A stretch of 64,000 nucleotides of DNA from Ignelater luminosus (Eukaryota; Arthropoda; Insecta; Coleoptera; Elateridae), in NCBI GenBank assembly GCA_011009095.1, contig VTPC01004445.1, positions 7,941-71,940 of the forward strand, written 5' to 3'. This document shows positions 1 to 11,224 of the stretch, one piece after another (the stretch's first letter is position 1; every line of letters begins with the position of its first letter). The notes under the pieces were generated by a model. It did no database searches, was not told the DNA's origin, and was given only the letters and a program-made list of their open reading frames with translations. A program made the position numbers and the translations under genes.

Positions 1-567
1 TTTTTTTTGCAAATCTGATGATTCAGTTAATTTTATTGCATTGTCACATGTTCTTGGTGATATCCGACATCATGCACAAGTTTTGAATTTGAACAATCTT
101 ATTTGATAATTATTGAAAGTCTAATTTTCCCCCTTTTGTAGCATTTTGCTTGCTTGGTATTAATTTTGCATTACTGTCTTCAAGTTTAGAAGTAACTGTA
201 AAACAAAACGGAAAACACCAAAATTTCGAACATAATAAGTGAGACAATGATTATCCTATTTAAAGATTGCACCTAACATTGAAATTGGTGACTGTTGCAG
301 CAAACATTTGAATTATGTATGTAATCTTGGTACTCCAATGTATAATAATCTGTTTTAATATATGCTAAAAGAGTCGCAAAATTTTATTTTAGCAATTAAA
401 CATGTTTTTTTATTTGAACCCTTACGGAACCCAAAAAAAATTCTGGAACCAGAACCGGAACCTTTACTTTTAAACCACATAGAACCGGAACCGGAACCTA
501 AACCTATATTTCTAAAATTAGTAGAACCGAAACCGGAACCCTTATTTCAAAAGGATTCTAGTCCCTG
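1..567 (-). mobile_element. hAT-like MITE with GGTTCC-type repeats, right part only (truncated by window edge)
   Basis: From about 190 to 567 this stretch is closely similar, in reverse orientation, to the complete element at 4048-4734. Both carry a block of GGAACC/GGTTCC hexamers and end in CTAGTCCCTG (this copy) or CAGGGCCTAG (the other). The terminal CAGGG and the 8-bp target duplication of the complete copy point to the hAT superfamily. The base after the last G (567) would start the target duplication, acactgac, but the other end lies before the window. The glutamate-proline reading frame through 362-568 is only a translation of the hexamer repeat and is not a gene. Confidence 0.75.
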
Positions 568-597
568 ACACTGACAAGTTAGCAAAATAGAGAAGTA

Positions 598-731
598 TAA
601 ACCACGTTTTTGCACCTTTTATTAATTTTTACGTTATTTTATTAATGCAATAAAAAGATGAAGAATATTGAATATGATTTGTAATTGATAAGAAAGAGAC
701 GTGTTGTACACCAAGGTGCATGTCGTCTACT
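598..731. repeat. Partial MITE related to the copy at 21737-21931
   Basis: The segment starting AAACCACGTT and ending near AAGGTGCATGTCGTC shares its order of motifs (AAACCACGTT, TTTTATTAAT, TTGTAATTGATAAG, AGAGAC, AAGGTGC, GTCGTC) with the MITE at 21737-21931. The 5' terminal inverted repeat seen in the other copy is missing here, so this is a truncated copy lying just beside the hAT-like MITE that ends at 567. Boundaries are approximate. Confidence 0.55.
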
Positions 732-1045
732 ATATCTTTTAGGTTAGGTTTATAACTTACATGCCTAAACATATTTTTATTGGTTGCACTTGATCCTTCT
801 TAAAATGTTGATTTGGAATTAAACATCACCAATTTAAATTTAATGTTAAAACGTTTGTATTTGAATATTCCTGCAGACAATTCAAATACTTGCAATACCC
901 AAAAAATGGCTATATATCTGACATTTTAAAGATTTATTTTACAATAGTGTTTAAGAATGACATTGATCCATTAACTTTCAACTGACCACCAGTGAATTTT
1001 AATTTTCTTTCTACTTCTAGACAATCTTAACAACAAATTTTACCT

Positions 1046-3447
1046 TTAAAATCCTGGATCCCAGTCTATAGTTTGAGTTTCCATTTTGTGTTCATAACAA
1101 ATTATTTTATCATCTGCTTCAAACAGTAATGACTTGTCTGCAAATTGTAAACCACAGTCGGAACCACTTTTAATAGTATCAACCTCTTCTTTTAGATAAC
1201 GCATTGATGACAATGTGCCTACATTATTACTATTTAGAAAAAAAAACATCATTACCTAACCACAAAAATAATCTACCTTCATGTATTGTCTCGTTGTTAC
1301 GAATAATACGAAACTGTAAATTCTTCTTAAGTATTCCTTTTTCACAATGGCATCCTGCAACAGACACTTTTCTTCGTCCATCATTTATTAAAAATTGCTG
1401 CAGAACCTTAGCTTCACCAACCACATCCTCCACTTGTTTAGGTGGTAAACGCTCATTGATATCTTCTTTTAAAGCATCAATTAGCTTATAAATGACATTG
1501 TAATGTTGAATAGGCACACTATTTTCGTTAGCTTGTTGCTGTATTCGGCTTGGACAATCCACATTAAATGCATATATGATTCCTGAAAGTTATATCAGGT
1601 GTCTCCAATATAAAGTCAATTATACTTTACAAATTGTACCTTTAAATGTATCTGCTAATTCAACATCATTCTCTGTTACAGCACCAATACCGTAACTAAC
1701 AATATCCATTTTACACTTTTTAGAATGGTAAGTACTTAATGCTTCTAGAATGGCTTCTAAAGTACCGTCTACATCTGCTTTTATAATAAGATTAATAAAC
1801 GGTTCGTTATCACCTTCAGGTATTTCAGGTTTACGTGGACCTTCAGGACGTAATTTGAAACGTCCTAATCTTCGTTTCAATTGCAATCTTTCTTTATACA
1901 CCTTTTCATGTTGCTCCATTTTAGCAGAGATTGCAACAGCATCCTCTTCTAATCTTTCAGCTTCTTTTTTGTCCTCTCTAAACTTACTAACTTCTCTTGC
2001 CCTTCTCTCAGATTCCACTTCAAGCACAAGAGCACCTGCAGGTGGCAGATCTTTCCACCCTTCTACTTCTGCAGGATATCCAGGTTCTACAGAATCTAAT
2101 ATTTGCCCGTTACTATCTCGTAACAATCTTACTTTTGCTATTGCCGTATCTGCAGTAAGTACATCACCTTTTTTTAATGTACCTCGTTGAACCACTAAAG
2201 TACATAAACGCCCTCTATGTGGATCTACACGACTTTCCACAACAACAGCTTCAACAGGTCCAGATGGGTCACCTCCAATCTCCATTAATTCAGCTTGTAA
2301 CACTAAAGCTTCCGTTAGTTGATCCAAATTAATACATTTTAACGCAGATATATGTACTGCTTGCACATCACCCCCTACACGCTCCACCTGAATACCTACT
2401 TGCATTAGCATTTGTTCGGTTCGTTCCACATTTGCTTTTGGGGCATCTATTTTATTTATAGCCACTAACATAGGAACTAAAACAAAACATTTTTTTAAAC
2501 AATGACTATCCTTTTTATATTTCATAAAATCACAACAAATACCTTTCGCTTTTCGGGCCATTTTGATTGACTCTACTGTTTGTTCCATAACACCATCATC
2601 GGCTGCTACTACCAAAACAACAATGTCTGTTAAATTAGCACCACGTGCTCGCATAGCACTAAATGCTGCATGGCCAGGTGTATCTAGAAATGTTACTTTG
2701 GCACCAGTTTGGAGCTGCACAGAAAATGCACCAATATGCTGTGTAATACCCCCAAACTCTTGATCGACTACACTGGAATGACGAAGAGCATCAAGTAATG
2801 TTGTTTTACCATGATCAACATGTCCCATTACAGTAACAATAGGAGGTCTAAATTTTAAGTCAGATTTCTTAGGAGGAGGTCTTGGATATGCATCTTTGTC
2901 TTCTACTTGGCTTTCTTCTTCTGCAGGCTTAGCTATAATTCTCATTCTTTTTCCACTTCTTCTTATTGCATTTTGTAATTCTTTTATATCTGTTATAACA
3001 GTATGACGACTTCTAATATCCCCCAAAAAAAGATCAGATACATATTTAACATCACGCTGGAATATTCCAGCTAGTTCGCCTGCAGTAATATTTCGCCAAA
3101 CATCAATTACATCACCTTTAGCTTTCGGAGGATACTGCAATGCACTTTGTGCTTTCTATAATTGAATTAATTAATTACTTTAGATAAACTAAAAGGAATT
3201 TGCATACTCACACGTTCCTCTGCAGTTTTCCGTTTTTTGTGAAATGATTGTGTAGTATGAATATTATTTGTAAAATCGTAATATACTGTACTGTTCTCAG
3301 GTCTATTTTGGATTAACCTATAACTTAGATTTTATTTAAAATAAATTTTTTATAATAGATTACTAAAATTAAAAACCTGTTATTACTCGATGCAATTGAA
3401 GGATAAAATCTTGAGTGCTTTAAAATACTTCTTGTCCATAAAGCCAT
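1046..3447 (-). CDS. MTIF2: Mitochondrial translation initiation factor IF-2 (6 coding exons)
   Basis: A GTPase that brings initiator fMet-tRNA to the mitochondrial ribosome. Exons worked out from GT-AG sites and phase: 3447-3377, 3317-3212, 3155-2543, 2476-1640, 1582-1277, 1218-1046, giving 701 residues, close to the roughly 727 of the human protein. The N-terminus ([14 protein letters not shown]) is basic and hydroxylated, as in a mitochondrial presequence. The G domain is complete: GHVDHGKT near residue 170, switch regions [10 protein letters not shown] and [12 protein letters not shown], and SALK. Domain II ([14 protein letters not shown]) and the C-terminal IF-2 domains follow, ending DWDPGF. 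The intron 2542-2477 is 66 bases, in frame and without a stop, so a simple reading runs through it; the family sequence ([14 protein letters not shown]) shows it must be removed. No frameshift is seen. Confidence 0.95.
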
Positions 3448-4047
3448 AGAGAAAATTAAATAAGCACAAACATAAACAAACTAATACATAATACATAGAT
3501 TTTTACAGATTAACATTTAGGTTAGATTGCTTTTGTCATATATGACTTTTGATATTTTATAGGTTAGGTTGTGGCTCGGAATACAATTAAGGCATTTTAA
3601 TTTCTTCAAAAACCGTGCAAAAAGCGTAAAAAAAAAGAAATCAGAGAAAATACCTCCTTATTTTAAAAATTACATTTAAGCGATTAACCGTCTTATTAAA
3701 TAGTCCAGTCACTCTAAAAAGTGACATATTTTGACGAATCAAATTGAGGTATATAAGGTCTTGGTTTTTGTTATATATATTCCTTCTGGATTACTGAATA
3801 ACACCCTAAAAACCGAATTCTCTAGTTTCTGAGAAAAACGTAAACGATCTAAGGGAACAGCCCCCCCCCCACTTCTGCTTTCTACCTAGAAAGTGTAATT
3901 TTCGGGTGTTATTTAGAAAGCCACTATACCAAAAATCAAGACCCTTTTACTCCAGTTTTCCTTTATTTTTCTTAAAGCGATTGGATTATCTACGTATCTA
4001 ACTTCTCGAGGTAATTTGTTGTTCTGTGCGACTATGCTAATGGAAAC
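3448..4047. other. Intergenic, promoter side of MTIF2
   Basis: This stretch holds the upstream region of the minus-strand MTIF2 gene and then AT-rich DNA. A run of ten C residues lies near 3861. I see no open frame or RNA gene in it. It ends at the target duplication of the MITE that begins at 4048. Confidence 0.5.
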
Positions 4048-4734
4048 CAGGGCCTAGAACCCTTTTGAAATAAGGGTTACGGTTCCGGTTTCGGTTTTAC
4101 TTTTTTTTAAAATATTGGTTTAGGTTCCGGTTCCGGTTCTACGCGGTTTAGAAATAAAGGTTCCGGTTCTGGTTCCAAAACTTTTTTGGTTTCCATAAGG
4201 GTTCAAATAAAAAAACCTGTTTAACTGCAAAACTAAAATTTTAAAACTCTTTTAGCATATATTAAAACAGATTATTATACATTGGAGAACCAAGATTGCA
4301 TAATTCAAATTTTTGTTGCAACAGTCACTAATTTCAACGTTAGGTGCAATTTTTAAATAGGATAATCTAAGTCTCATTTATTATTTTCAAAATTTTGTTT
4401 TTTTGCAGTTTTACAGTAATACAAAATTAATACCAAGCAATCAGTGCACTCGAAGCCAATAATGTAGGTAAAATAGTACATCATTAAGTAGTCACTACTA
4501 CACCGCAAACACCAAATAGCAAATTTTACAAAAAGGAATTAAACAATAAAAGTCATGGAACCGACATTTGAAACCGAAAAGAACCGGTTCCTACTACAAA
4601 TTGTAAGGGTTTCGGTTCCGGTTCTAAATTTGACAGTGACCACAATAAAGGTTCCGATTTCAGTTCCAGTTTCGTTACATTCAACCGGTTCCGGTACCGA
4701 TTCAGGTTCTTTTGGGTTCCGGTTCTAGTCCCTG
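4048..4734 (+). mobile_element. hAT-like MITE with GGTTCC-type repeats, complete
   Basis: A 687-bp element with ends CAGGGCCTAGAACC and (reverse complement of the right end) CAGGGACTAGAACC. It is flanked by an 8-bp duplication, ATGGAAAC at 4040-4047 and ATGGAAAT at 4735-4742, seven of eight matching. The 8-bp duplication and the CAGGG terminus are hAT hallmarks. Both subterminal regions consist of GGTTCC-like hexamers. There is no transposase, so it is non-autonomous. It is inverted relative to the copy at 1-567, and the two bracket MTIF2. Confidence 0.85.
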
Positions 4735-4827
4735 ATGGAAATCAAAAGATTAGTCAAAGAAATAGTTGAAAACTGATACATAAAACTTCTGCTTGCCTAA
4801 AATGCTAAGAATCGTTAGGCAGGACTC

Positions 4828-5234
4828 TCACAGAATTATTTCTTGGGTTGTCTTCGATAGGTCAAAATTACAAACAAGCGTATCTTTCAGTCGTTCTTTC
4901 ACTGCATCGATTGGTCGCAATCGATCGTCTTGGGTTGGCTTACGCCGGCCCATCGTTTTAAACATGTTTGAAATTTGACTGATCTTCCGCTCCAGAGATG
5001 CCACCATCCACTTCAACCAGAAGATCATCATCATACCCTTGCGCTGGCGCTGCCCCCCTTCTCCGGGGCCCTTGCCTCCCCGCCGCATCCCCCTCTTCAA
5101 ATTCCATGCCTCCACCGATGCGTACGGACGTTGCATTCTGCCGTCAAAATTGGGCTTAAGAGAAGCTAAAGAGCTTCTAAAGCCGGTGCCATGTGCACCT
5201 ATCGTTGATTTCTGTCTGTCTGACTGATCTTGAT
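4828..5234 (-). CDS. Unidentified coding candidate, probable last exon
   Basis: An open frame of about 135 codons ends at TGA (4828). A good splice acceptor (pyrimidine-rich, ...ATCTTCTTAG) sits just before 5234, and no in-frame ATG lies near it, so this looks like a terminal exon rather than a whole gene. The product is basic, with a Gly/Arg-rich middle (RRGGKGPGEGGQRQRKG), a hydrophobic-aromatic patch (MMMIFWLKWMV) and a polar tail (MGRRKPTQDDRLRPIDAVKE). Local GC is clearly higher than the surroundings and the third positions are GC-biased, both supporting coding. A second frame through the same bases (short, starting MEFEEGDAAG) is also possible. I do not recognise the family and found no upstream exon. 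Confidence 0.35.
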
Positions 5235-5494
5235 CTAAGAAGATAATAGAATGAACGTAGTGCGCATGCACACCCGCATCGGAAAAAGAAATCAGATTTT
5301 TAAAAACAGCTTATGTGCTAGGTTATGTTGATTTGTTATTGTTATCACCTGCGAGCAGTGATATACAGCTAAAAACAAATAATGGGGGAACGCTGGTAGT
5401 CATATTACACATTTATTATATAAAATAGATTTTTAAAAGAATATTTAGAACCCTCGGAGTGGAACACAGTCCGTTGTAACATCGAAACAAGGAT

Positions 5495-5779
5495 TTGTTT
5501 ATTTTTTTAAAAGCTGTAATGTTGCAGGAAATCCCAAGGAATTCCTTATTACAGCATATAAACGTAATACGGTTATTTTATAACCGTATTAGACCCCTTT
5601 TTGAAGTCAAAAATTGCGATTATGCAATGTTGAGGATTTCCATAAATAAAACACGTAATATAGTTTTAAAGCTGGACGACCCTCGGTATTGTTACTTGGA
5701 GCAGGTAGGCGATCTCGAAGATGAACAGACCCCGGGCGATTTGTTGACCGTTCGAAATCTTGAATTGTTTTACAGCTGA
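5495..5779 (+). CDS. Unidentified coding candidate, exon or short gene
   Basis: The frame is open through 94 codons and ends in TGA. The second half (for example KLDDPRYCYLEQVGDLEDE) has balanced, acidic, coding-like composition, higher GC than its flanks and no low-complexity bias. The first ATG at 5495 lies in an AT-rich stretch and may not be the true start; an acceptor inside the frame is possible. It is divergent to the candidate at 4828-5234, about 260 bases away. No family recognised. Confidence 0.3.
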   Translation: MFIFLKAVMLQEIPRNSLLQHINVIRLFYNRIRPLFEVKNCDYAMLRISINKTRNIVLKLDDPRYCYLEQVGDLEDEQTPGDLLTVRNLELFYS

Positions 5780-6899
5780 AGCTGGATGTGTTGGCGAATA
5801 TTCATTTTCTTACTATTATGATTATGATGATGACTGTTATTGTTTATGTATTACTTTATAAACAATGCCAAAATCATGACCAGAATTAAACACTTTCTGA
5901 GGTTCATGTGAGGTTATTTAATTACAGGAAAATAGCGGCAAATTCAAAATTTTGTTTGCCCTATAAAAAGCTTAGTGAAAGAGGTTGTAGAACTCCTTCG
6001 ATAAGCTCTAATCGTCCTCTTTCGGTCAGCGGTTAATAGTTATCTATCGAAGACTATCGAAGGTGATCGAAGGTCTGTGAAAGTCCTGCCTTAAACAAAC
6101 CACTCTAAAATGAGAAAACACCAAAGAAAAACGAAAAAACTATTAACAGAATTTCAGTGTTTTTAAAAACAGCGTTTTATTTCTGGGGTTTAATTTATTA
6201 TTTGAGAAGGAACTTAAGTAAATAATAACGTGTATGGACTTCATTATTCCAAATGTAATCAATTTACGATTTACGAAGAATGCGGACGGTATTTCTACTG
6301 GCAACACTGTGAAAACTACCACGGCCATTACAGAATGGTGTATGGGTGTAATATCTATAGGACGATTTGTATTATTATTATTATTGCTTGTATTCAGGCG
6401 TGTGCGCAGCCAGCATCGAAGCAGACGCTTTTAAAAGTGTTTTTTATTTTTTAGTCTTTACGGAAATTAACGTTCGTTGCCAAACGTCCAGACTCCAGCA
6501 GAGGAACCAATCACTATACGCCGAGGAACCTTTCGACCGACATCGCTACTAATTGCTGCTTGCTCCTGAACACAAGAATTAATACACATTTTAAGATATT
6601 TTTAGATAAACACATCCTGAATCTAATCAATTATCACAATTTGATTGTGATTGTGTAGTATAATAAAATAACAAACTGTGCCTGAAGCAAGCGTAATCGA
6701 GTGTTACAACTTTGTTAGGAACCCTTTATGATACTGTGGTCATTGTGGTGGGTTGTGGTCTCTACTGAAACCATTTATTTATATACCGTGTCGGTAGTTT
6801 GACAGTTTCTAAAAGGATACTGTCCAAGTATTGGTGACTAATCAAAATTAATAATTTTTTTAAACTTTTACGTTGTCTACTGAATTCTTCTGCCTAACG
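5780..6899. other. Intergenic between small candidates and the p47 gene
   Basis: AT-rich DNA with no supportable gene. Around 6040-6075 the motif ATCGAAG recurs several times. The phrase CTCCTGAACACAAG near 6565 reappears near 11000, so part of this stretch is probably old repeat. The last few hundred bases must hold the promoter of the p47 gene, but no core element is clear. Confidence 0.4.
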
Positions 6900-8263
6900 A
6901 TGGCAGATAACAACGAAAAACTGGAACAATTTGTGACTGTAACGGGAGTAGATCGAGAAAGAGCGCGTTTTTATATGGAATCTTCAGCTTGGCAGTTAGA
7001 GGTTAGGAAACTTGTTTTAAATTAAGCAATTTAGCATTAATATTATAGTACACGATTATCCAATAATCGATAGGTAGCACTTGCTAGTTTTTACGAAAAC
7101 GACGGAGAAATAGAAGAACCCCCACCAACTAATGAACTGGCTGATAGCCCTACGCCTTTGGAAACTTCTTCCACACCACCTCCTGAAGCTGCTAAACCAA
7201 AGTTGAGATCCAAAACCACTAACTCTAAATTTGCTACAATACACACTATGAATAGTTCCAGCGAAGATGAAGAAGAAGGACAAGCCTTCTATGCAGGTGG
7301 TTCAGAACACAGCGGTCAGCAGGTGTTAGGACCTCCTAAAAAGCGTGATATTGTATCAGATATGTTTAAAGCGGTTAGAGAGTAGGTTTAATAAAATATG
7401 AGTAAAAGGTGAGAATTTTGATATGTTGCTTTTGTAGGCATGGAGTAGAGATTTTAGAACCTAGCCCAAGTGGATCGGGTGGATCAGCATTTAGAGGCAC
7501 TGGATATAAGTTAGGCCAAACAGCAACTGATTCAGAAGCAGTTCCTGGAGCACCTGAACCACAAAGGCCTGAACACATAACTTTAAAGTTATGGCGTGAA
7601 GGATTTAGCTTAGATAGTGGTGAATTAAGACAATACAATGATCCCTCTAATAGAGATTTTCTGGATAGTATACGAAGAGGTGAAATACCAAACGAATTAA
7701 GACGAGGATCTGCAGAAGTGGGTTTATTGTGCAATGTGATAAAAGTACGCTTATAATTTTTAATTTATAGGTTCATCTAGCAATGGAAGATCATCGTATG
7801 GAAAATTTTAAGCAAGAATCTGATAAGAAAGCTACAAAAGTATTCACTGGACAGGGCCATACTTTAGGTAGTCCTACACCAGCGGCAGTGGGTGCTCCTG
7901 CAATTCAAGAAAAAGATTGTGAAGTTAATGAAGCTCGTGCTAAGCAGAGTTTAGGACTAGATGCCACACAACCTACAACTAAGTAATTTTCTGGGAAGCA
8001 CAGAACTTATGGAAATTAAATATATAATAATTTTATTTTGCAGTATACAGATTCGTTTAGCTGATGGATCAAGATTAGTGGGTCAGTTTAATCATGGACA
8101 TACTTTAGGACAAGTTCGTTCTTATATAATTGCAGCAAGACCACAATATGAGACACATCCATTTATTTTATTATCAACATATCCTTCTAGAGAATTAAAG
8201 GATACTGAAACTATAGCTGAAGCTGGTTTACTTAACTCAGCTATTATGCAGAAACTTAAATAA
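6900..8263 (+). CDS. NSFL1C: p47 / NSFL1C, cofactor of the AAA ATPase p97 (5 exons)
   Basis: Adaptor that links p97/VCP to ubiquitinated targets and to membrane fusion of Golgi, ER and nuclear envelope. Exons 6900-7001, 7074-7381, 7438-7717, 7771-7982 and 8044-8263 join in phase to 373 residues; human p47 has 370. Domains in order: UBA-like three-helix domain at the N-terminus ([18 protein letters not shown], then VALASFYE), an acidic Ser/Glu linker ([16 protein letters not shown]), the SEP domain around 183-250 ([16 protein letters not shown], then DIRRG-like), and the C-terminal UBX domain from about 300. The p97-contact loop reads TYPSREL, where vertebrate p47 has a Phe-Pro pair, so Tyr replaces Phe. 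An AATAAA lies at 8329-8334. All four introns are 53-72 bases and GT-AG. Confidence 0.96.
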
Positions 8264-8893
8264 TTTATTTTTATTAGTTGTATTTCTTAATATATTTGTA
8301 TTCTTTAATGGATTAAATAACTTTTCAGAATAAACATGATAAATTAATAGTAATTGTATTTTAGTAAACAGTAAAAGTAAAATTATTTAGTGAGAATCTT
8401 GCTGTATTTCTGAGAATGTACGACTGTGACCACAAATTGAAACCACTAATTTTTCTAGTATTTTATAAATGCGTCTTTTTTTCTGTCATTACACAATTGT
8501 GGGCATTAGAGTAATGATTACCAATTTGGGACATTAAAATATTTTAACTGATATTTATTAAGACATGAGAAAGATAATTTATGGAAACTTTTAGCTTAAG
8601 ATAAAGAGTTTTATTATGTTTTGATTTATGCTGTAAACCATTAAAAAGGGTTTTGAAATAAATACAATCTTAAAAATTTGGAAGGAATGTTAATCTGTAG
8701 GGTTTTTCCGTTTTTTCGATAAAAGCTTGTGAAATTATAGTGTTGGCAATACCGATAACCTCAATCCAACCATAAACGCGCCCAAACGTCAAACCACTGC
8801 CAAAAGTATATTTTCTGTTCTCACGATTTTGTGATTGCAATCAATTCTTGAATAAATTTGCTAAACCACCAATTCTGTAAAACTGCCAAGATA

Positions 8894-9127
8894 ATGCCAG
8901 GCATGAATAGTGAAAATTGTATAAATAGTAGTGAACAAAATGAAGAACACGACTTTCTAGTACCTGAACAGCAAGTTGTTCGAGAAATAACTTTGACTGA
9001 TAAACTTAATAAAAAGCTCCTGGAATCATTTCTACAAAGAATAAACGAAAGCAGTAATCCTTTCAATAATCTGCAACAAAATGTTGGGAGTGGTGTGACA
9101 GAATCCGAAGAGCACAATGAGTTTTAA
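8894..9127 (+). CDS. Small acidic hypothetical protein, single exon
   Basis: A 77-residue frame from ATG 8894 (an upstream in-frame ATG at 8858 would add 12 residues) to TAA. The core (ITLTDKLNKKLLESFLQRIN) has the heptad-like Leu/Ile spacing of an amphipathic helix, and both tails are polar and acidic. Composition and codon pattern differ from the AT-rich flanks, and the strand matches its neighbour p47, with about 630 bases between them. No signal peptide or membrane segment. I do not recognise the family; it could be a small complex subunit. The internal ATG eight codons after... the first PGMN methionine is an alternative start. Confidence 0.5.
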   Translation: MPGMNSENCINSSEQNEEHDFLVPEQQVVREITLTDKLNKKLLESFLQRINESSNPFNNLQQNVGSGVTESEEHNEF

Positions 9128-9587
9128 TATTAAATTTGTAATTTTAACACAGTATTTCGAAAATGTGATTATTTTTAGTATAAAATACTAATTTATACAA
9201 GAGTCTTGTATGGCTATATCTGGAATAGGTTTATTTTTGTTATATTGTTTCCCATAAAACAAATTATAAAAAAATCATGCGCAATGTATATTTACTATAT
9301 TTATGTTAATTATTCGGATTAATTGTGTTATTGTGATGCTTTAATTTTTATAATACTATATTATAAATAGCAAGTTATTATTGGTTTAAGGAACTAATGT
9401 TAAATCATGATAATTTTACCTTTGTAAAGAAATTCTAGTTTGTTGATTAAAAATATAATTTCTAAGACTGGACTTGAATCTGATCTAAAGAAAATGGTTA
9501 ATAGGGAGTTCTTGCATGATGTATGTTATATGCACGTTTTGGACCAATAAGATACATTGCTCAGTAGTCTTTTAAAAAGCAATTGAA
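9128..9587. other. Intergenic, nothing recognised
   Basis: Very AT-rich DNA after the small gene. It presumably includes its 3' untranslated region. No open frame, RNA gene or repeat stands out. Confidence 0.4.
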
Positions 9588-9818
9588 GGTTACAAGGGAG
9601 TAACGATCTCAGTCATAAAATCTGAAAAATACAAAAAAATACTACCCTACATAGATTTTTGTGTATATTTCACTATGTAAGTCCTTACATAACATAAAAC
9701 ACTGAGATAGGCTTTGATCCACTTGAAAATACATTGCGTTAAGTGAGAAACTAAATTTTAAAACTGCACTTACTTGAAAACATAACATTGTGACTTAGAT
9801 CATTACTCCCGTGTACCC
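9588..9818. mobile_element. Short MITE with about 32-bp terminal inverted repeats
   Basis: The left end (GGTTACAAGGGAGTAACGAT) matches the reverse complement of the right end (GGGTACACGGGAGTAATGAT), and the match runs on through CTCAGTCA / CTAAGTCA. The 231-bp body has no coding capacity. No clear target duplication was found, so its superfamily is open. Confidence 0.65.
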
Positions 9819-10542
9819 TTCATTTCCAAATCTCCTTAATATGCAGTTCTCTTGTAAAGGATAAACTTTCTTTTAATTTAAATAAAATCATTTTATGTAT
9901 TTGAATCATTTGTTTAATTAAGGTTAATATAAGTAGGTTTTTGATTATTTTTACATATCGTCTGTGAAGTACTATTACCTTGTAACCTGCATAAAGTGAG
10001 TTGTAAGGTATCACTATTTCACAGACAATATAAAATATAATTATACTTATCTAACAGACCTGCATTACTAACCCTTTCACTTTGTTTTTATTTCTTCTTA
10101 ATTGTATCTTAACTTCCACTCATAAGTTACGAGGGTTATTTTATTAAAACTATAACAAGATACAGTAATATTTACTTGTTTGTTAAATCAAAATTGTTAG
10201 ATTGGAATAAATATGAAGAATGCTTTATAAATAATAATTAATAAACCTTCAAAATTCTATGTTGATTTATTTATGTTTCCTTTTCATAGTGACTGCAAAA
10301 TAACCATTAAAAAAGATATTTGTAGATTTAAAGGTCTGACATTTTTATGAGGAATGAAAGTAACAAAATGTCTCATTTAAAAAATATCATCTTGGTTATC
10401 ACCACAAAAAGATTGTAGACTTGGCAGAGATTTCTATATCAAATTTGGTACCAATCATACTATTACTTATTGAAATAATAGTTGCGTACAAAAACGGTAA
10501 TCACAATTACGCCGTGCCAGCATCTATGCCTGTGTTGCTTGA
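9819..10542. other. Intergenic, nothing recognised
   Basis: AT-rich DNA without a supportable gene between two MITEs. Short reading frames on both strands look like chance. Confidence 0.4.
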
Positions 10543-11122
10543 ATCATAAAGTTCCTGGACGGTTGGCAGCAAGCATCAGTGATTCGTTTGCTGTCGGCAT
10601 TTCATGCAACGTTTTAAGAAGCGCTTTCGTATTCTGCTTCCGTTTGTATTTGAGGTTAGGGATAGGGTGTTGCGCGTGTTGCGTTGGAAACGATGCTGCT
10701 GTTAGGCGAGCAGTCAGCAAGTGGTAGCTCGTTAAATCATAAAGTTTCTGGACGTTTGACAGCAACCATCAGCGATTCATTTGCTACCGACATTTCAGCA
10801 GCGTTTTAAAAAGCGCTTTCGTATTCTGCTGCCATTTGTATTTGAGGTTAGGTATAAGTTGTTGCTTTGAAATTAATATTTATGTAGAGAAAAACACATT
10901 GTTTTTCAAATTTGTGATAGATGCAGTATTAAAAAGTGGGATATAGATTACTATAGCAGCGCATAATCATCGATGCTGCAGCGCGTAAACTTGACTGCTC
11001 CTGAACACAAGCTATGATTAAGCGCTGCTACGAATCGCTTGTTCTTGGACGATTATTAAATATCCTAACCTAAAAGTGTCAGGTTAACTTATTTGCTCCC
11101 AACCGTCCAGGAAGTTTATGAT
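10543..11122. mobile_element. Foldback-like element with internal terminal duplication
   Basis: The left end (ATCATAAAGTTCCTGGACGG) recurs as the reverse complement of the right end near 11122 (ATCATAAACTTCCTGGACGG), giving terminal inverted repeats of about 27 bp. About 120 bp of the left end is repeated in direct orientation at 10735-10855, sharing for example AAGCGCTTTCGTATTCTGCT and TTTGTATTTGAGGTTAGG. A weaker relative of the AGCGCTTTC block lies at about 11950-12090. No target duplication is obvious and no transposase is encoded. Confidence 0.6.
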
Positions 11123-11224
11123 GCTAGATGAATGTGCACTTGACTTCTTTCTGTTACTGCGCTACTGTTGTAAAATATTAATTTTATTATGGGGAAAGCC
11201 AGACAAAGTTATCAATAGTCCTGT

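Noticed and set aside
362-568. Open frame coding for a Glu-Pro repeat protein
   Set aside because: It is the translation of GGAACC hexamers inside a hAT-like MITE; the second copy of the element does not keep the frame.
1750-2190. 146-codon plus-strand frame
   Set aside because: It is antisense to well-supported MTIF2 exon 4.
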